DNA of 64,000 nt from Theodoxus fluviatilis (GCA_034096865.1 JAWQFJ010026760.1:2501-66500); one strand, 5' to 3'. Shown: positions 14,087 through 42,480, numbered from the stretch's first letter. Notes: generated from the letters alone by a model not told the origin. Program-made: numbers and translations.

Positions 14087-17000
14087 TTAATCTTGGAGGA
14101 ATTTTTCCCAGGCATCACTGGAGGGTTCTGGAGGCAGTACCCAGGTCCTGGGAAAGCTGCTGGCACCTGGAGTTCCTGGTGGCACCAGAAACATGTCCCA
14201 CTCTCGCCTGCAAACAGACCACACCGGCATCAGTGAGTCAAAGAGTTTGGCAAGGCTACATATATATGCCAACAGAGACCTGAAAACTAATCAAATTTTT
14301 AAAAATCCTAACGAGCACTGAGGAGTTGCCCACTGCTAAGAAGTATCACATGAAGGAAGAGGAAAGCGAGTTCAATAAAACATTCAAAGATGCCAAGGCA
14401 TGTACAGATTATTTCCCCCCATTCTTTCATGAAAGATGAACAGTATTATCTACTGAGCAGCAGTAGAGAAAGGCCTTGTAATGATAAGTAACTGGCCAAT
14501 GAAAACGTACACAGATTATTAAAAAAAAATTTGATTCATGAGAGAATATTTAAATAAATTTTTGCTTCTCTAATTCTCTCATAGATATTCATGAGACGGA
14601 ATCTATGTGAAGCAGCCATTTCTACTGTCTAAGCATATAGGGCAAAACACACAGACCTGATCTGGACAAGTGCCTCCAAGCTGTGCTGGGCTTGTTCATA
14701 GAAATTCCTGAATGGAAGCATCTCGTCGTCAGAGTCCAGGACCTCTGCAACACATGAGGTTCAAACATTTGTTCTCATTCTTGAGGGGCTATTAAAACTT
14801 TTTTTTTCCTTGATGATTCATTATCATTGATAAGACATTTATGATATTGACAAAAAGTCAAAACAATGATCACAGAATCTGCCTGAAATGTTTATGAGTT
14901 TAATAAACAGATGTAGCATGCAATGTTTGTGAAGTTATAACCTCAGAAGCCACCAATGACACAGGTTCATTGCAAAAGAAAACTACATGTATTCCAAGCT
15001 TATTCTACTTAATTCTAACCCACCAAAAGTTGATTCATAAACAGTGCTTATAAACTGTTTTCAAAGGATGCTGTAGATTTCATCCAAACTGTCATCCTAT
15101 GACCTGACTGTTATGACTAGTACACTCTAATCCATAGAACTAAAGATGAATCCACAGCAAAGCTCAATTCAATATAATCCTACAGGTCCTTCAAATCAAT
15201 GGTCTGCCTCTTCTTCTGTATGTGTGGGCATACCTGCATCACCTGTCAACCTTTGCTTGCTTCCTCTATGTGAGAGTGAAGGTGCTCTTTTTTATATTGC
15301 GACCTTTTCACCCATTGATGGATGCTCAAACCGCACACATTTACCCCCTGGTCATCGGGCTACCTCTCTGTGTCACTCCAACACCATCTCAGCTCCCTGG
15401 GGAGCATGCAACCAGGCTGTGGATGAATGCGCCAAAGTTATCTCTCACAATCTTCCAACTCAGCCCTCACAGGTACCCGTTTTACTCCTGGATGGGGAGA
15501 AGCGACATGAGTAAAGTACCTTGCCCAAGGATGCAACTCTAGAATCCCTGCAGCTTCGAACGCCACACCCGCTAGCCGCAAGCGACCTCAGGTCAAGCAC
15601 ACTGACCACTCGGCAATGGATCCACATGAACATGTACATATGCAAAAACAATGCCCCCTCTACACAACATGTCACTAGGAGAGCCAACCTGTCTTGCCAA
15701 AGAGCATCTCCAGATGAGCTCTGTGTTGTCTGGAGGCCTGCTTCATCTCTTGTATCCTCTGTTGCTCTCGCTCCTTCTCTTTGGTCTCCTCCTGCTCTAT
15801 TTCCAGCATCACCTGCAGTGAGGAGTGGGAGGTCAGTGCACACAGAGGAACAAGTAACAAACACCTCTGCAGCACATGTATATTTGTATCTCAAATGTAG
15901 TCAGCCCACTGCACTGCACTTCAACCACTGCATACCAGATTTGAATTGACAAATTTGATTCCTCTGAGCTCAAAATATCAAATACATAAGGGATGCACCC
16001 TAATAGAAATTATCATCTTTCTCTGCATGATGATGGCAGTACAACAGGCATTATGGGGACAACATTGTGATGCTACAATTGTTACTTTTCATTGAAAGCA
16101 TCATGTACTCCTTGTCTAGATGAGATGGTCATGGACATGTCCATTCCAGGTAATGGATGGAGTTTGAGGCTTATCAGCCTCTTTAGGCTCTGTAAAGCCA
16201 GTGACCACAAAAACTGCCAGAGCATGTCAATTTTTTTTAAAGTTTCCCTACACAGTCAAGATTCTCCAGTCTTCCATCATGAGTTCCAGTGACATGCTCA
16301 CCTTCATGGTTTTCTCCTCTCCATCATATACAATTTTCCGAGTCTCTATCAACTCTTGGAGCTTGGCTATTCTCTCATCAAATTGTTTGTCATTAGTGTA
16401 GGCATTGGGAAGCATTTTTCCTGCAAAAATGAATGGAGTGCAGTTAGAAATATTAAAGCATGTGGTAATCCAACAGACACACAACAAAATTAAGGTTGTG
16501 TAAATATACATCATTACTGGACATTGATCTCAAACTTAATCACATAAACTGAAACATAAAAGAACACAATCTACTCATATTCAAATAAAAACTGAATAAC
16601 ATTATCAAACATTGTGACTCACACCATCAAACACTGTAATTTATTTTTTCCTCCTTCAACAAATATGAATTGTACACATTCAAGGTCATAGCTCCCTGTC
16701 TTGGAAATGAAGAGTATCGTCATTTCAAAACAAAAACTCAAGACTTCAGAAGTTGTGGACTACAAAGTCCCATACAGTGGCTGTGGCTAGCCTTCCCCCT
16801 CGTCACATAGAACCCTTGGCTGTAGAGCTTTTGGTTTCTGCTCCATTACCTTAACTAGTGGGCCTGAGCAGCTCAAGGTCATTCTGTGAACCCGAGTCAG
16901 TATTGACTCTGGCACTGTTCGCAATGAACGCGTATAGACTTGATCCTTCGCATTACAGCATTGTGCAAAAAATAGTTTGTTCTGATACTATTTTTTCTCT

Positions 17001-20000
17001 CCACTTTTTACAGAAATCATTCAGATGTCAAAACTTGTTTCCATTTCAACACAAACATTTTATTTAATCCAATAAACGCTTGTTTATTGCCTCAACAAGA
17101 GTAACTTAAGAGTTTTTTGTGCGAAATAGTCTTAGAACTACTTTAACGGCATATGTCAGGGAGCAGATCGGCTATCCCACAAGCCTCTTGTGACCTCCAT
17201 TTGGATATTTCGGACGAAAACCTTCCATCACGTGATGTCAACTGGGCTAGAGACATTTTTGCCGGTAGGCGAAGTCTCTAGTGAACTAGAATGGCTCTCC
17301 AGTGAACTAGAAAGGGTCTCCAGTGAACTAGAATGGGTCTCCAGTGAACTAGAATGGGTCTCCAGTGAACTAGAATGGGTCTCCAGTGAACTAGAATGGG
17401 TCTCCAGTGAACTAGAATGGATCTCCAGTGAACTAGAATGGCTCTCCAGTGAACTAGAATGGGTCTCCAGTGAACTAGAATGGGTCTCCACTGAACTAGA
17501 ATGGGTCTCCAGTGAACTAGAATAGCTCTCCAGTGAACTAGAATGGGTCTCCAGTGAACTAGAATGGGTCTCCAGTGAACTAGAAAGGGTCTCCAGTGAA
17601 CTAGAATGGGTCTCCAGTGAACTAGAATGGGTCTCCAGTGAACTAGAATGGGTCTCCACTGAACTAGAATGGGTCTCCAGTGAACTAGAATGGGTCTCCA
17701 GTGAACTAGAATGGCTCTCCAGTGAACTAGAATGGGTCTCTAGTGAACTAGAATGGGTCTCCACTGAACTAGAAAGGGTCTCCAGTGAACTAGAATGGGT
17801 CTCCAGTGAACTAGAATGGGTCTCCAGTGAACTAGAATGGCTCTCCACTGAACTAGAATGGGTCTCCATTGAACTAGAATGGGTCTCCACTGAACTAGAA
17901 TGGGTCTCCAGTGAACTAGAATGGGTCTCCAGTGAACTAGAATGGGTCTCCACTGAACTAGAATGGGTCTCCACTGAACTAGAATGGGTATCCAGTGAAC
18001 TAGAATGGGTCTCCAGTGAACTAGAATGGGTCTCCAGTGAACTAGAATGGGTCTCCAGTGAACTAGAATGGGTCTCCAGTGAACTAGAATGGGTCTCCAG
18101 TGAACTAGAATGGCTCTCCAGTGAACTAGAATGGGTCTCCACTGAACTAGAATGGGTCTCCAGTGAACTAGAATGGGTCTCCAGTGAACTAGAATGGCTC
18201 TCCACTGAACTAGAATGGGTCTCCAGTGAACTAGAATGGCTCTCCAGTGAACTAGAATGGGTCTCCACTGAACTAGAATGGGTCTCCAGTGAACTAGAAT
18301 GGGTCTCCAGTGAACTAGAATGGCTTTCCACTGAACTAGAATGGGTCTCCAGTGAACTAGAATGGGTCTCCAGTGAACTAGAATGGGTCTCCAGTGAACT
18401 AGAATGGGTCTCCAGTGAACTAGAATGGCTCAAGGTGCCACTGGGGTGCATCTGATGCACGGAAAACTTCTTCTGTCTGTAGGATGGCATGACATAAGAA
18501 ATGTCACAAGTGCTACACAGTCATCACAGCCAGAGCCTCACCATGCCTCTCTGCAGCATCCTTCCTGATTTTGCGGAGCTTCTGCACACTGGCCAGCAAG
18601 TCCAGAGTTCTCTCAGCCTCAGTCTGCTTGCGCCTCACCTCGGCCAGGGTGGAATCGGCAGCCTTCTTCATTTCAGCCTCCTGAATAGATTAAGTCCCAA
18701 ACACATCAGGAAAAACTCACAAACACACAGATTAAATGGTTTCCTTTGTCAACGTTTGCAACTAGAAGTTCCTCCTCTATTAGTTTTATCAATACAACAA
18801 CTTCATATCCTAACAACCATTAGAAAGATATGACCATGATGACTATTAAGGTACCTCTGGTCAGATTTGCTAAGGTGGACCAATATTAGTAGGGTTGACA
18901 TACTAACTGGTAAGCAGCTGTTCCTGATATTTGGAAGATAAAACCTCCACCAAATCACTCAGATAGCCAAATTATATCACAATATCACCCATAGATACCT
19001 CTATCCAGTACACAGAAGTGTGCAGTTCCTACAGACAGCCAAAGCAAAGATGAAAGCAGGGGAGGGCACGTGAGCAGCCAAGTTCCTTTATATAACATTT
19101 CACCAAGAGGAAAAGCAGTTTCATTTAACTCTTTGCATCACCACTCATGTGGCATTACCAGGCAGCCTTTTTTTCTAGACATGCAGACTCGAGAAATAAA
19201 CAGCCCTTACCCTCCAGGGAGAAAAACACTGCTTTTATTCTTAAGATCCTGTACTGCCCATTACCGACCACCCTGCTCAATCCTGTACCGCCCATAGCTG
19301 CCCACCCCATGTGGCTGCTACTTGACTTATATTTTCTACAGATTACATAATCCATACTAGACTGGGGAATGAAACGTGAATGATTTACATGACCTTAAGA
19401 GATGATCAAAACATGCGTATGGGGTGTGCTACAACCGATATCTCAAGTGATCATCATAGGAAACAGTTCACAACTGCAGATTTCAATACCTCAGTAGCAT
19501 ATACTTTGCCTCAAATTCAGCTGTGGGCGGAGTGATGCATGGGGCTCATTAATGTTTGTTAGGCAAAGACCAGCCAGGAAATTACAACTTAAAGGGAACA
19601 TGACAAAGCAATGTCCATTAAAAGAAAATTAAAACATGATGCAAAATGAAATAAGATTCTTTTTGTGAGGATGCTTGCTGGATGCAGATGATGTTCTCAG
19701 TCATGTACCTCCCACAGCACTACTTGCCTGCTTTTTGTCAAGGTCTTTCTGGTGCAGGTCATTTTGCCACTGGTCTATCTTGGCCTCAGTCCTCGCCCAC
19801 TCCTGCTGCTGCAGCTGCTGCTCTTCCCACTGCCTCTGCCGCTTGCGTTTCAGCCTCTCCTGCAATAGCAAAGTTTCCATGACAATCATGCCATGCCATG
19901 CCATCTGACAGTCAGATGTTACTTACAGCCATGCAGTACAGAGCAGGTAGTTCAAAACATCTAGGCCATGGCAACTTTATCTTAGGAATATGAAATATGC

Positions 20001-20115
20001 ATGTGTGTGTGTGTGTGTGCATGCCTGCATGTGCGCGCACACACACACACACAGACACACACAAACACACACACACACACAAACAACACACACACACACA
20101 CAAACAACACACACA

Positions 20116-20146
<31 letters not shown>

Positions 20147-23100
20147 CACAAACCTTAACGCGTTCTTGAAACTTTAATCTGATCTTTCACTCTCCAGTTT
20201 ATTTTCCCCCCTAAAACATGAGTACTTCGTTACTTTGACGGCATTACCAAGGTAAAATTCATGCAAAAACACACATCTAAATCCTGAGCAGAGTGGACAC
20301 TGATTGTTTGTGAGACATTACTCTATTAGTGCAGGTTTCTGTTGATTGGTTCACCTATAAACAGGACACTGTATCCTTGTGCACTGCATTTAGATACTGA
20401 CTGATTTCTATATCAAATTGAAACATTCTTAATCTTCAGAAGAACACATTCTCTTGCAAACTGTGATTGTGAAGAACTGTTGTGTACAAAATATTCATGC
20501 CAAATTTCTTAACAGTCAATCAGCAAAAACTAATTCAGGATAAGAACAAGTATGCACAATTGAGTTATATGATACACATAGTGTCGGCAGAGATATCTTT
20601 GGTATCGTACTGCTGAATGGTGCACAGCTATTTCAGACAACCAAACAGTGCCTGGTTTTGCAAGGGATTTTGTCACAGACTATGTAAAACAGCATACTTC
20701 ACAAGGAATAGTGCTTCGTCCTTTGTTAAAATGAAGACAAATATAAGAATATAAAAAGGATGAAAAACATACACATTACTTACCAACAAAATCTTCATCA
20801 AGCTTAAGTGGTTAAACTGCTTACAAGTAGGAACAGTATATAAGTGTCCAACTCTGTTTAAACAATTGTCCTCATTTTGACAAACCACCAAGACCCCTAT
20901 CTTGCCTTATGTTTCATCAAATGCAATGGTCATGTAACTGTGAGTAAAAGACTTGATTTATTCCGAGTAGGAAAGTTAGAAAAACAGAAGAAAACCTAGA
21001 CAGCACTCTGAGAGTACAAACCTCAAACAAGGAAGCCACACATTCTCTTCCAAGGTCTGTATAATTCATTCAGGCAGGATGCTCTGCTAGCCAGGCCTGA
21101 TGCTATGAAGTTTAGTTTATTTTGGTGGCTGAAACTAGTGAAAGTGATTTCTGAGTGCCAAACACATATGACATCATCAATTGTTTGATGTCATCGACTT
21201 CTTGATTTTTGATAACACTGATCATTTTGGTCATAACTCCAAAAAGAGAAAATTGATCATCTAAAAATTTTACTGGATTCTTCCTTGGGTGAAACCCTGA
21301 CCTTCTATCAAATTTCATGAGGATCCATTTGGAACTTTTTGAGTTATTTTGCTGCATAACTAATTAAAGAACAAACCCTAAACTAAATGTTTAATAGGCT
21401 GGCTTCTGCTCCTTTTTCATGTTTTCTCTCTCAAACAGTCCTTCAATTTTTTTTTGGTTTCAAAATGTATATTACATTGAATGATTGAGAATAACTGATT
21501 TCTGCTAATTCAGTGTATGCCTTGTGTTTGGTTCATATGCACTTTACATTCACAAAGAAGTACATTTCCTTGAACTCATTATTCCATGTTCACTCTAGCC
21601 ACATGTCATCTTTGGTTGAAGTATATATATGCCTTAGTGTACAGACAGCCTATTTCTAGATCTTTCCCTCGCTAGGTTATCCAACTCATTGAAAATCAAG
21701 TTCTCAGTCAGAACTTTCACAGTTTTTAGATGACAAAATAATTAAAAAGATATTCTATACAGACCATAACAACACCACACAAAGAAGCCAAATGAACATC
21801 AAAGTATCTTTGGTTAAAAAAATTTACAAACAAAACAATCCCATTCTCCTTTTGTCTACAACTTAAATCTTGACTAGTTTTTCAACACTGGAGAAAGACC
21901 AAACATGATATCAAATCCAAAAACTTAGAACATACTTGTTTTATGGCCACACTCCCTGCACCAAATTAAAAATTAATTGCTAATTCTCTTGTTCCATCAC
22001 CAGTGACATGACAAGTGCTGACTGTGAACGCCCACAGTAACAACTTCATTGCAAAGGATATCATTCAAAAGTATATTTCACCAGGAATTGGGGCAGAGGA
22101 ATAGTGAAAAAAAGAGGTCCCCATCGAGGAATACATACTGCAAATGAAAAACAGCATTATTCATGTAAATGTATTGGCAGCCACAATACATTTCTGACTT
22201 CATTAAAATGTAAACATTTAATCAGCATGCTTAATAAGTTGAAGACAAGTTAGTTGGGTATTGAAAACCCAATTCAGAATGGAGTGACAGGTATAATAAA
22301 TGCTCATTACATCTGAAATCAGGCAATGTGCTTATGAGATGGGTGAAAGCAATAGCGCAAGCAGATCTCTTTTTTTTCTGCTTGAAGCACGGCCAAAAGC
22401 TGTGACATGCTTACCCTTTTGGACTTCCTGTCGGCAATCTTGGACTTCAATGCCTCCACAACACTCTTGTCGTGGAATTTCTTCATTTCCATTTCCAGTT
22501 CTCTCTGGAACAAAACGAGCCATAAGCAGAATGTAGATTGCTACTGTCTTAGGAACATGCATTAAGATTTTCAAAACCCACTGGGCACCCTGAATTAAAT
22601 CAATTAGAGTGGATTATTATATCATATCATGCATATATCTTCTGCAAAATCAAGGTGTCCGTCTCTTATGCTTTAAATGTTTCCTTGGTGCAGTGTACAT
22701 GTATATGATATGCCTGCAGATTCAATATTAGGCCAAAAACAACAATTATTGTGGTAATGGTAATCTGACAGACACTTTTATTATTTTGTTGTTGCCAACC
22801 CTAGATGTTTCTTCAATCATGCAACAACAACATAAAAGAACAAAAAAGGAGAAGAAAACAGTAAACAAACTGTGTATGTCTTATCTTCCCTGCCCTATGA
22901 GCACTCAGCTTAAAACTGTGTTTTCCATGAAAGAGAAGTTCTGATTTATGTTTAAACTGGCCTTTAAAAAAAAAAAAAAAGTTAAGGCAGATTTACCAAC
23001 CCCCCTTTTTTTAGTTGTTGCCATGTTACCATAACCGGAACTCATGTTTTGTGCCTATCTCTTTTAGAGCCTGGATGTTAAAGTACCTTGCACCAATAAA

Positions 23101-25696
23101 AGGTGCCCACAAAAAGCTAAGGGCATTGATTTAAGACAGCTATTCTTCACCAAAGTCTGGGTCTCAAACAGCTTTCATATTTTTGGTCCCTGATCATTGG
23201 GCCACCTGCTATCCTGGAGACAAACTCTGGGACTGATTGAATGCAGTCAGGTACCAGCAATAACTTCACTCCCAGAAGAACATTCCAACCTGATCAAAAA
23301 ATGTAAACATTGTACTCAACAAAGAAAAATAGCAGCCACTCATGTGTAGCTTTCATACGGCTTCTGCCTGGCTTCTTCAGCAATCCAACCTTATATTGGT
23401 TCCGGGCTACACCATGGAATAGTTGCTTTCAGAGCTCTAATACCAAGTTTTACTTTTGATGGAAAGAAGCAACATGATAATGATGCATCTCTGGGATTCA
23501 TTCAGCTTTCATTAGGAAAACAAAGTTGTGGTCACTGGAACCTGACCAACCCTATTTTTTTCTCAGACCCTGAATATTTTTCTGATCATGAAAAAAAAAG
23601 AGATAAAAAGGAGAAGAAATAGATGGTAATCGATGCGTGGTGTGCTGTCTCATCTTCCCCGCCCTGTGAGCACTAAGACTTAGTAAGAGAATCCACTTTC
23701 TGAGTTAAAAGTAAGTTTTTTCAGCAAAAGAGAAATTGTGGTTTGTATTCAGTCTGGCCTCTTCTATAAAAAAAAGAAAAAAGTTCAGGCTGACCTACCA
23801 AATCTTTTTTACCTTTTTTTTCCCATGTGACCATGAGTCATGACTACAACTATTTTTTCTTTTGGCCTTACAACATCTTCAAGCACAACTTGACAGCATA
23901 AGTTCTGGATCACATATATATGTCCTGATCTCCTGAGAATTTTCTTTCTTTCTTTCTTTCTTTAAGACCACATACTAAAGCGACAAAAGACTGGACAAAC
24001 TACTTCTGCTGCTTCTGGAGCAAGACCCTACAAGGTCCATGACCCAATATTCAAGCTCATGAAGGAGACATACATAGATCAGCAGTCACTGCATGCAATT
24101 CTTCTTGGACTAGACCTTACCTTTGTGCCCTCTGCTTGTTCTTTCCCTTTCCTCCAGGCAATATCGTCATCACTGGCAGTTTCCTGCAGAGCGTCCCTCT
24201 GTGCTCTGAGTCTAGCCAGCAATTCCTGTGCCTGCTTCAGGGCAGCTTGAGCATCACAAATCTGGCACGAAGAAAACACTATGTCCACATGCTGTGACCA
24301 AGACAGTGAAAACTGATGTGTGCTCATGGAAGAAGGTATGCCACGTCATGATTTCTATGCCAGCACGCACGGGAGAAGAAAGCTAACAAGCTTGTTAAAA
24401 TATTTCCTCATTGAAATTAGCATGCAGGTTTGAATACTGTTCTCTGGACAGCCACACTAAAACATTATAATGAACTCTGAAATGAGACACAAAAATGAAT
24501 AATATAAAAGCAGCAGATATTTCTTGTACTGTGGAAAGCTATTTAATGCAAATCATCTATTCCTGAGAGTCAAAAATGGTGCATATCAAAGTAACTGATC
24601 ATAATGTGCAAGGTAAAAATAATCCTGAAATTCAGCTCAATATACTGTCATTACCCTGGGAAGAACTGCTGTTAAAAGGCAAGAAAAATAATTATCTGAG
24701 ACAGAAGCCTACCTTCAAAGATGTAGTCTTGGGTTTCTCTATCTTCCTGTGTTGCCTTCTCTGTCTCAGCCACCCTTGTGTCCACTCCTGATCCATCTGT
24801 CTTTGTACTTCATCATCATTCTTCCCACCCTCCACATGTGCTGATAGCTGTGGCTCCCCTTGAATGGGATAAGGAGGGGGTATGGGATGTGCAGAAGGGT
24901 ACCCTGGAGGAGGTCCAAAAGTGGATGGGAAGGGAGGGGTGTACTCTGCTGCATGCCCATATGAGGCTACACTGGATTGAGGAGGGGGGACTGAGAAGAC
25001 TGCTGGTAGAACACCATTTCCATTTTCACACTTCACACTGGGATTCACTCCTGGAAAGGTGGCACTGCTGTTGGAGACTTGGGGTGCTACCATACCTGAT
25101 GGAGACCCATGGAAATGTGGCCTCTGCACAGAGTGGTCAGATGACATTTGAGTAGTACTGAACGGTAAAGGCACTGGTGAAGGAACTCCACTTGAGGACA
25201 TGGGGGAGGGAGGAGGCATCCCTTGATGAGGAACGGGAGGTGGGGGACCTGCGGGATTGTTTGTTCTTAGATGGGGATTTGGAGGGTAATGACCTTGTGG
25301 GTGAGGGTGGAGTGCCCCTTGGGGAGGTATAGGGGGGTGGCTAGGTGCTCCCCCGAAGCCATGTGGTGGTGGGAAGCCTGATGGGAAGCCTGATGGGGGC
25401 ATGAAGCTGGGTGGTAGCGGAGGAGCTCCTTGTCCTAGAAAAGATGCACCAGAAGACGGCTGCCGATAACTCTCTGGTCCCGATTTCGATGTAACTGGAT
25501 TTTGACTAGGGTAAGGAAGCAAATGTTGGGGCTGTAGATGGGGTGGCGGCATGAAACTGGGTGGGAACATGTTTTCTCCATGTGGTGGCAGTCTAGGTGG
25601 AGGCGAGGTGAAGTGAGAACTGGACGTGGGATGTTGGGGCATGGGCAACGGTGGTCCATGGCCTGGGGCTGGAGGAGGCATGCGCTCGCGCTGCAT
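14087..25696 (-). CDS. PDCD7: PDCD7, U11/U12 snRNP 59K protein, nine exons, 645 aa
   Basis: Minus-strand exons are 25696-24713, 24261-24121, 22504-22415, 19859-19728, 18680-18542, 16420-16302, 15812-15689, 14744-14657 and 14207-14087. All phases agree and yield 645 aa; the human protein is 485 aa. Residues 1-300 are proline-, serine- and histidine-rich and of low complexity. Residues about 300-550 are charged coiled coil, with EAKIDQWQNDL and LAEVRRKQTEAERTLDLL aligning to the human coiled coil. The conserved C-terminal domain holds FRNFYEQAQHSLEALVQIR and REWDMFLVP, then WVLPPEPSSDAW before the stop. The family protein sits in the U11/U12 di-snRNP of the minor spliceosome in the nucleus. Intron 4 has a GC donor (19727-19726). 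None of its own introns looks U12-type. It is head-to-head with PTAR1. Confidence 0.93.
15250..15640 (+). repeat. dispersed repeat C, copy 2 (longest copy)
   Basis: Same order of motifs as copy 1, extended by CAGGTACCCGTTTTACTCCT, GGATGGGGAGAAGCGACATG and GTACCTTGCCCAAGGATGCA. It lies in PDCD7 intron 7, antisense to the gene, and ends near exon 7. Confidence 0.6.
17275..18429. repeat. 21-bp minisatellite, about 55 copies, in PDCD7 intron 5
   Basis: The unit is GGGTCTCCAGTGAACTAGAA plus T, repeated without spacer. Common variants are GGCTCTCC, CCACTGAAC and GAAAGGGTC. Because 21 is divisible by three, the minus strand stays open as a Ser-Ser-Ser-Leu-Glu-Thr-His repeat for 420 codons. That frame is intronic and out of the PDCD7 frame. 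The array starts about 113 nt after the exon 5 donor on the transcribed strand. Confidence 0.97.
19726..19727 (-). other. GC-AG splice donor of PDCD7 intron 4
   Basis: Exon 4 ends AAGCAG and the intron begins GCAAGT. The reading frame and alignment to exon 5 (EAEMKKAADST) need the break exactly here, and all positions other than the +2 C fit the donor consensus. Confidence 0.8.
20001..20145. repeat. GT/CA microsatellite in PDCD7 intron 3
   Basis: A short GT run, a CG-containing spacer, then CA repeats with AAACAACACAC interruptions. Confidence 0.9.
22745..23025. repeat. dispersed repeat D, copy 1
   Basis: A roughly 280-bp block with ordered landmarks: CCAACCCTA, TCAATCATG, a purine run, TCTTCCCTGCCCTATGAGCA, AAAGAGAAG, TGGCCT, an A run, AAGTTAAGGC, TACCAACC, GTTGCCATGTTACC. 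The same order is seen at 23545-23835, 38205-38525 and 45225-45490. The two ends of copy 4 are weakly complementary, so it may be a small MITE. Confidence 0.6.
23060..23480 (+). repeat. dispersed repeat C, copy 3 (diverged)
   Basis: Shares GTCTGGGTCTCAAACAGCTT, CCCTGATCATTGGGCCACCT, CAGTCAGGTACCAGCA and the following AACTTCACTCCC with the other copies of repeat C. Intronic in PDCD7. Confidence 0.5.
23545..23835. repeat. dispersed repeat D, copy 2
   Basis: Contains CCAACCCTATTTTTTTCT, GATCATGAAAAAAAAAG, CATCTTCCCCGCCCTGTGAG, TCTGGCCTCTTCTATAAAAA and AAGTTCAGGCTGACCTACCA in the same order as copy 1. It lies about 520 bp from copy 1 in the same PDCD7 intron. Confidence 0.6.
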
Positions 25697-26073
25697 TTCG
25701 TTTCTTCGGATCGGCTGCTGAAATATTTCGGCCCCCCTATCTATTGCTTTTTAGCCAACACTTTTGACAAGAACAAAGCTGGGCAAATGTGTACTCAATC
25801 ACCAGAGATTCCGATGTAATTTCAACCATGCATCACAGGCAAGTGCAGCAGAGACAGCATAGCACCTCTCGGCGCGGGTACTGCTCCGTGCAGAGTTGTT
25901 TAAATTTTGTTTCGAACCAACTTCTCGGCAAAGAGAGTTTTTATGTCCGCTGAAAATATACTAAAATTGTTTTTGGTTTTGTTTCAAATAGATATAGTGT
26001 TTTTGTACGTTAATTCTGAAAAAATCCTGTATTATTTTGGCTACGAGGATGTCACGTGGTACAAACAAAGAAA
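25697..26073. promoter_or_regulatory. shared divergent promoter region of PDCD7 and PTAR1
   Basis: The two start codons are 377 bp apart and point away from each other, so both promoters and 5' UTRs must lie in or overlap this interval, unless an upstream non-coding exon exists. A CACGTG E-box is at 26053-26058, 15 bp before the PTAR1 ATG. No TATA box is evident close to either gene. Confidence 0.65.
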
Positions 26074-41466
<15,393 letters not shown>

Positions 41467-42143
41467 CTGCAGTGGCAGCCGCACACTATAGGAATGTGAA
41501 GGCAGAGTGGGGCACAGCTGAGATGTTTTTTTCATGGCAGTCTTACTCTCAGTGATTGCACTCATGCATGTCTTTGTCATGAAATGTTGTGAGGGTGATA
41601 GTTACAAAGCTGGAAGAGAAACTTCACCTTTTTTTAAATTTTAAAATCTTTGGAGATTGAGCTAGGCAGACAAGGATAGAGGGTTGAATGATGGTTGTTC
41701 TATTTTTAAATCCATTCTTTATCTTCTCCTCTGCTTATGCTTTTGTTTATTGAGCATGTAGGATTTGAGAAAAAAATCCAAAAAGAGCAGCTTTTGACTG
41801 AGGATTCTATTTCAAAATCCAACTGGTTGGCTTTTCTTTAGGCTAAATATGCATTTGTGAACTGTTCACAAGCTTTGTTTTATGTGTTTGTAGTGTGCTC
41901 GTGATACATAGCAGGAGTGTAGATCTGTGAACCTAGCAGGGAGCAAAAGTAGACATGACTCTCCTGAAGCCCAGAAGAGGCAGTACTCTGTTCAGTGGTA
42001 AGCACCTGTGACACTCTGCATTTCAGACTTACTTGTGGTTATCAAAAAAGGGTGGTTGCCGGGGTCGGATTGACAAAAGTGAAAAAGACAAGTCGTGACA
42101 ATAATTCCGACTAATTGTATTCTTTTTTTAAAAAGAATCTTTT
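41467..42143. other. PTAR1 3' UTR and flank
   Basis: Non-coding sequence after the PTAR1 stop. I see no AATAAA within the first kilobase; the first canonical hexamer outside a transposon is at 45606-45611, so the 3' end is not located. Confidence 0.5.
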
Positions 42144-42159
42144 GACCCTGAAAAGGGCC
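42144..42159 (-). promoter_or_regulatory. histone-type 3' stem-loop look-alike
   Basis: The minus strand reads GGCCCTTTTCAGGGTC: a six-pair stem with one G-T wobble around a TTTC loop. This agrees with the replication-dependent histone mRNA stem-loop. No histone coding sequence lies upstream, and the 3' flank is AAAAG rather than ACCCA. Confidence 0.4.
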
Positions 42160-42169
42160 ACTTGATTTT

Positions 42170-42480
42170 CTTGTCTCAAGCGTTGGCCGTCAGGCGTGAG
42201 CTCTTGGAGTCATCGTGCCTGGCGGGACTGGCTGCTGGAGCAGGTCTGTGACCAGCGGCTGCAGGTAGCGGCTCCAAATGGTCGCTGTGGCGCAGGCTGC
42301 GGTGGCTGTGGCTGCTGAGAGCGGCTGCGAGAGCTGTGGCTTGGAAAAAAGTTGTTTTGCTGGCGAGCTTTCGGAGTTACACTCCTTCATCTGGCCGTAG
42401 TGATGAGAGACTGGTGAGTGGGTGGGTTTTATGACAGGTAGGCGATGAGAGAAGTTCACTTCAACATCTCATTAGGCAAA
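42170..42480 (-). repeat. GC-rich unclassified repeat-like segment
   Basis: Base composition differs sharply from the surroundings. On the minus strand the segment contains a compact hairpin (GGAG TGTAA CTCC) flanked by CAGATGA and GAAAGC, which recalls hammerhead-like tails of some retroelements. I do not recognise a coding domain in its 89-codon frame. Confidence 0.35.

Noticed and set aside
17228..18490. 420-codon minus-strand frame of SSSLETH repeats
   Set aside because: It lies in PDCD7 intron 5 after a good donor, is produced by the 21-bp period, and the PDCD7 frame itself stops before reaching it.
24778..25155. 125-codon plus-strand frame
   Set aside because: Antisense to PDCD7 exon 1, which has the family match and the splice structure.
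14087..25696. U12-type introns in PDCD7, which would be self-referential for a minor-spliceosome gene
   Set aside because: None of its eight donors matches ATATCCTT or GTATCCTT; all are GT or GC donors of the major type.
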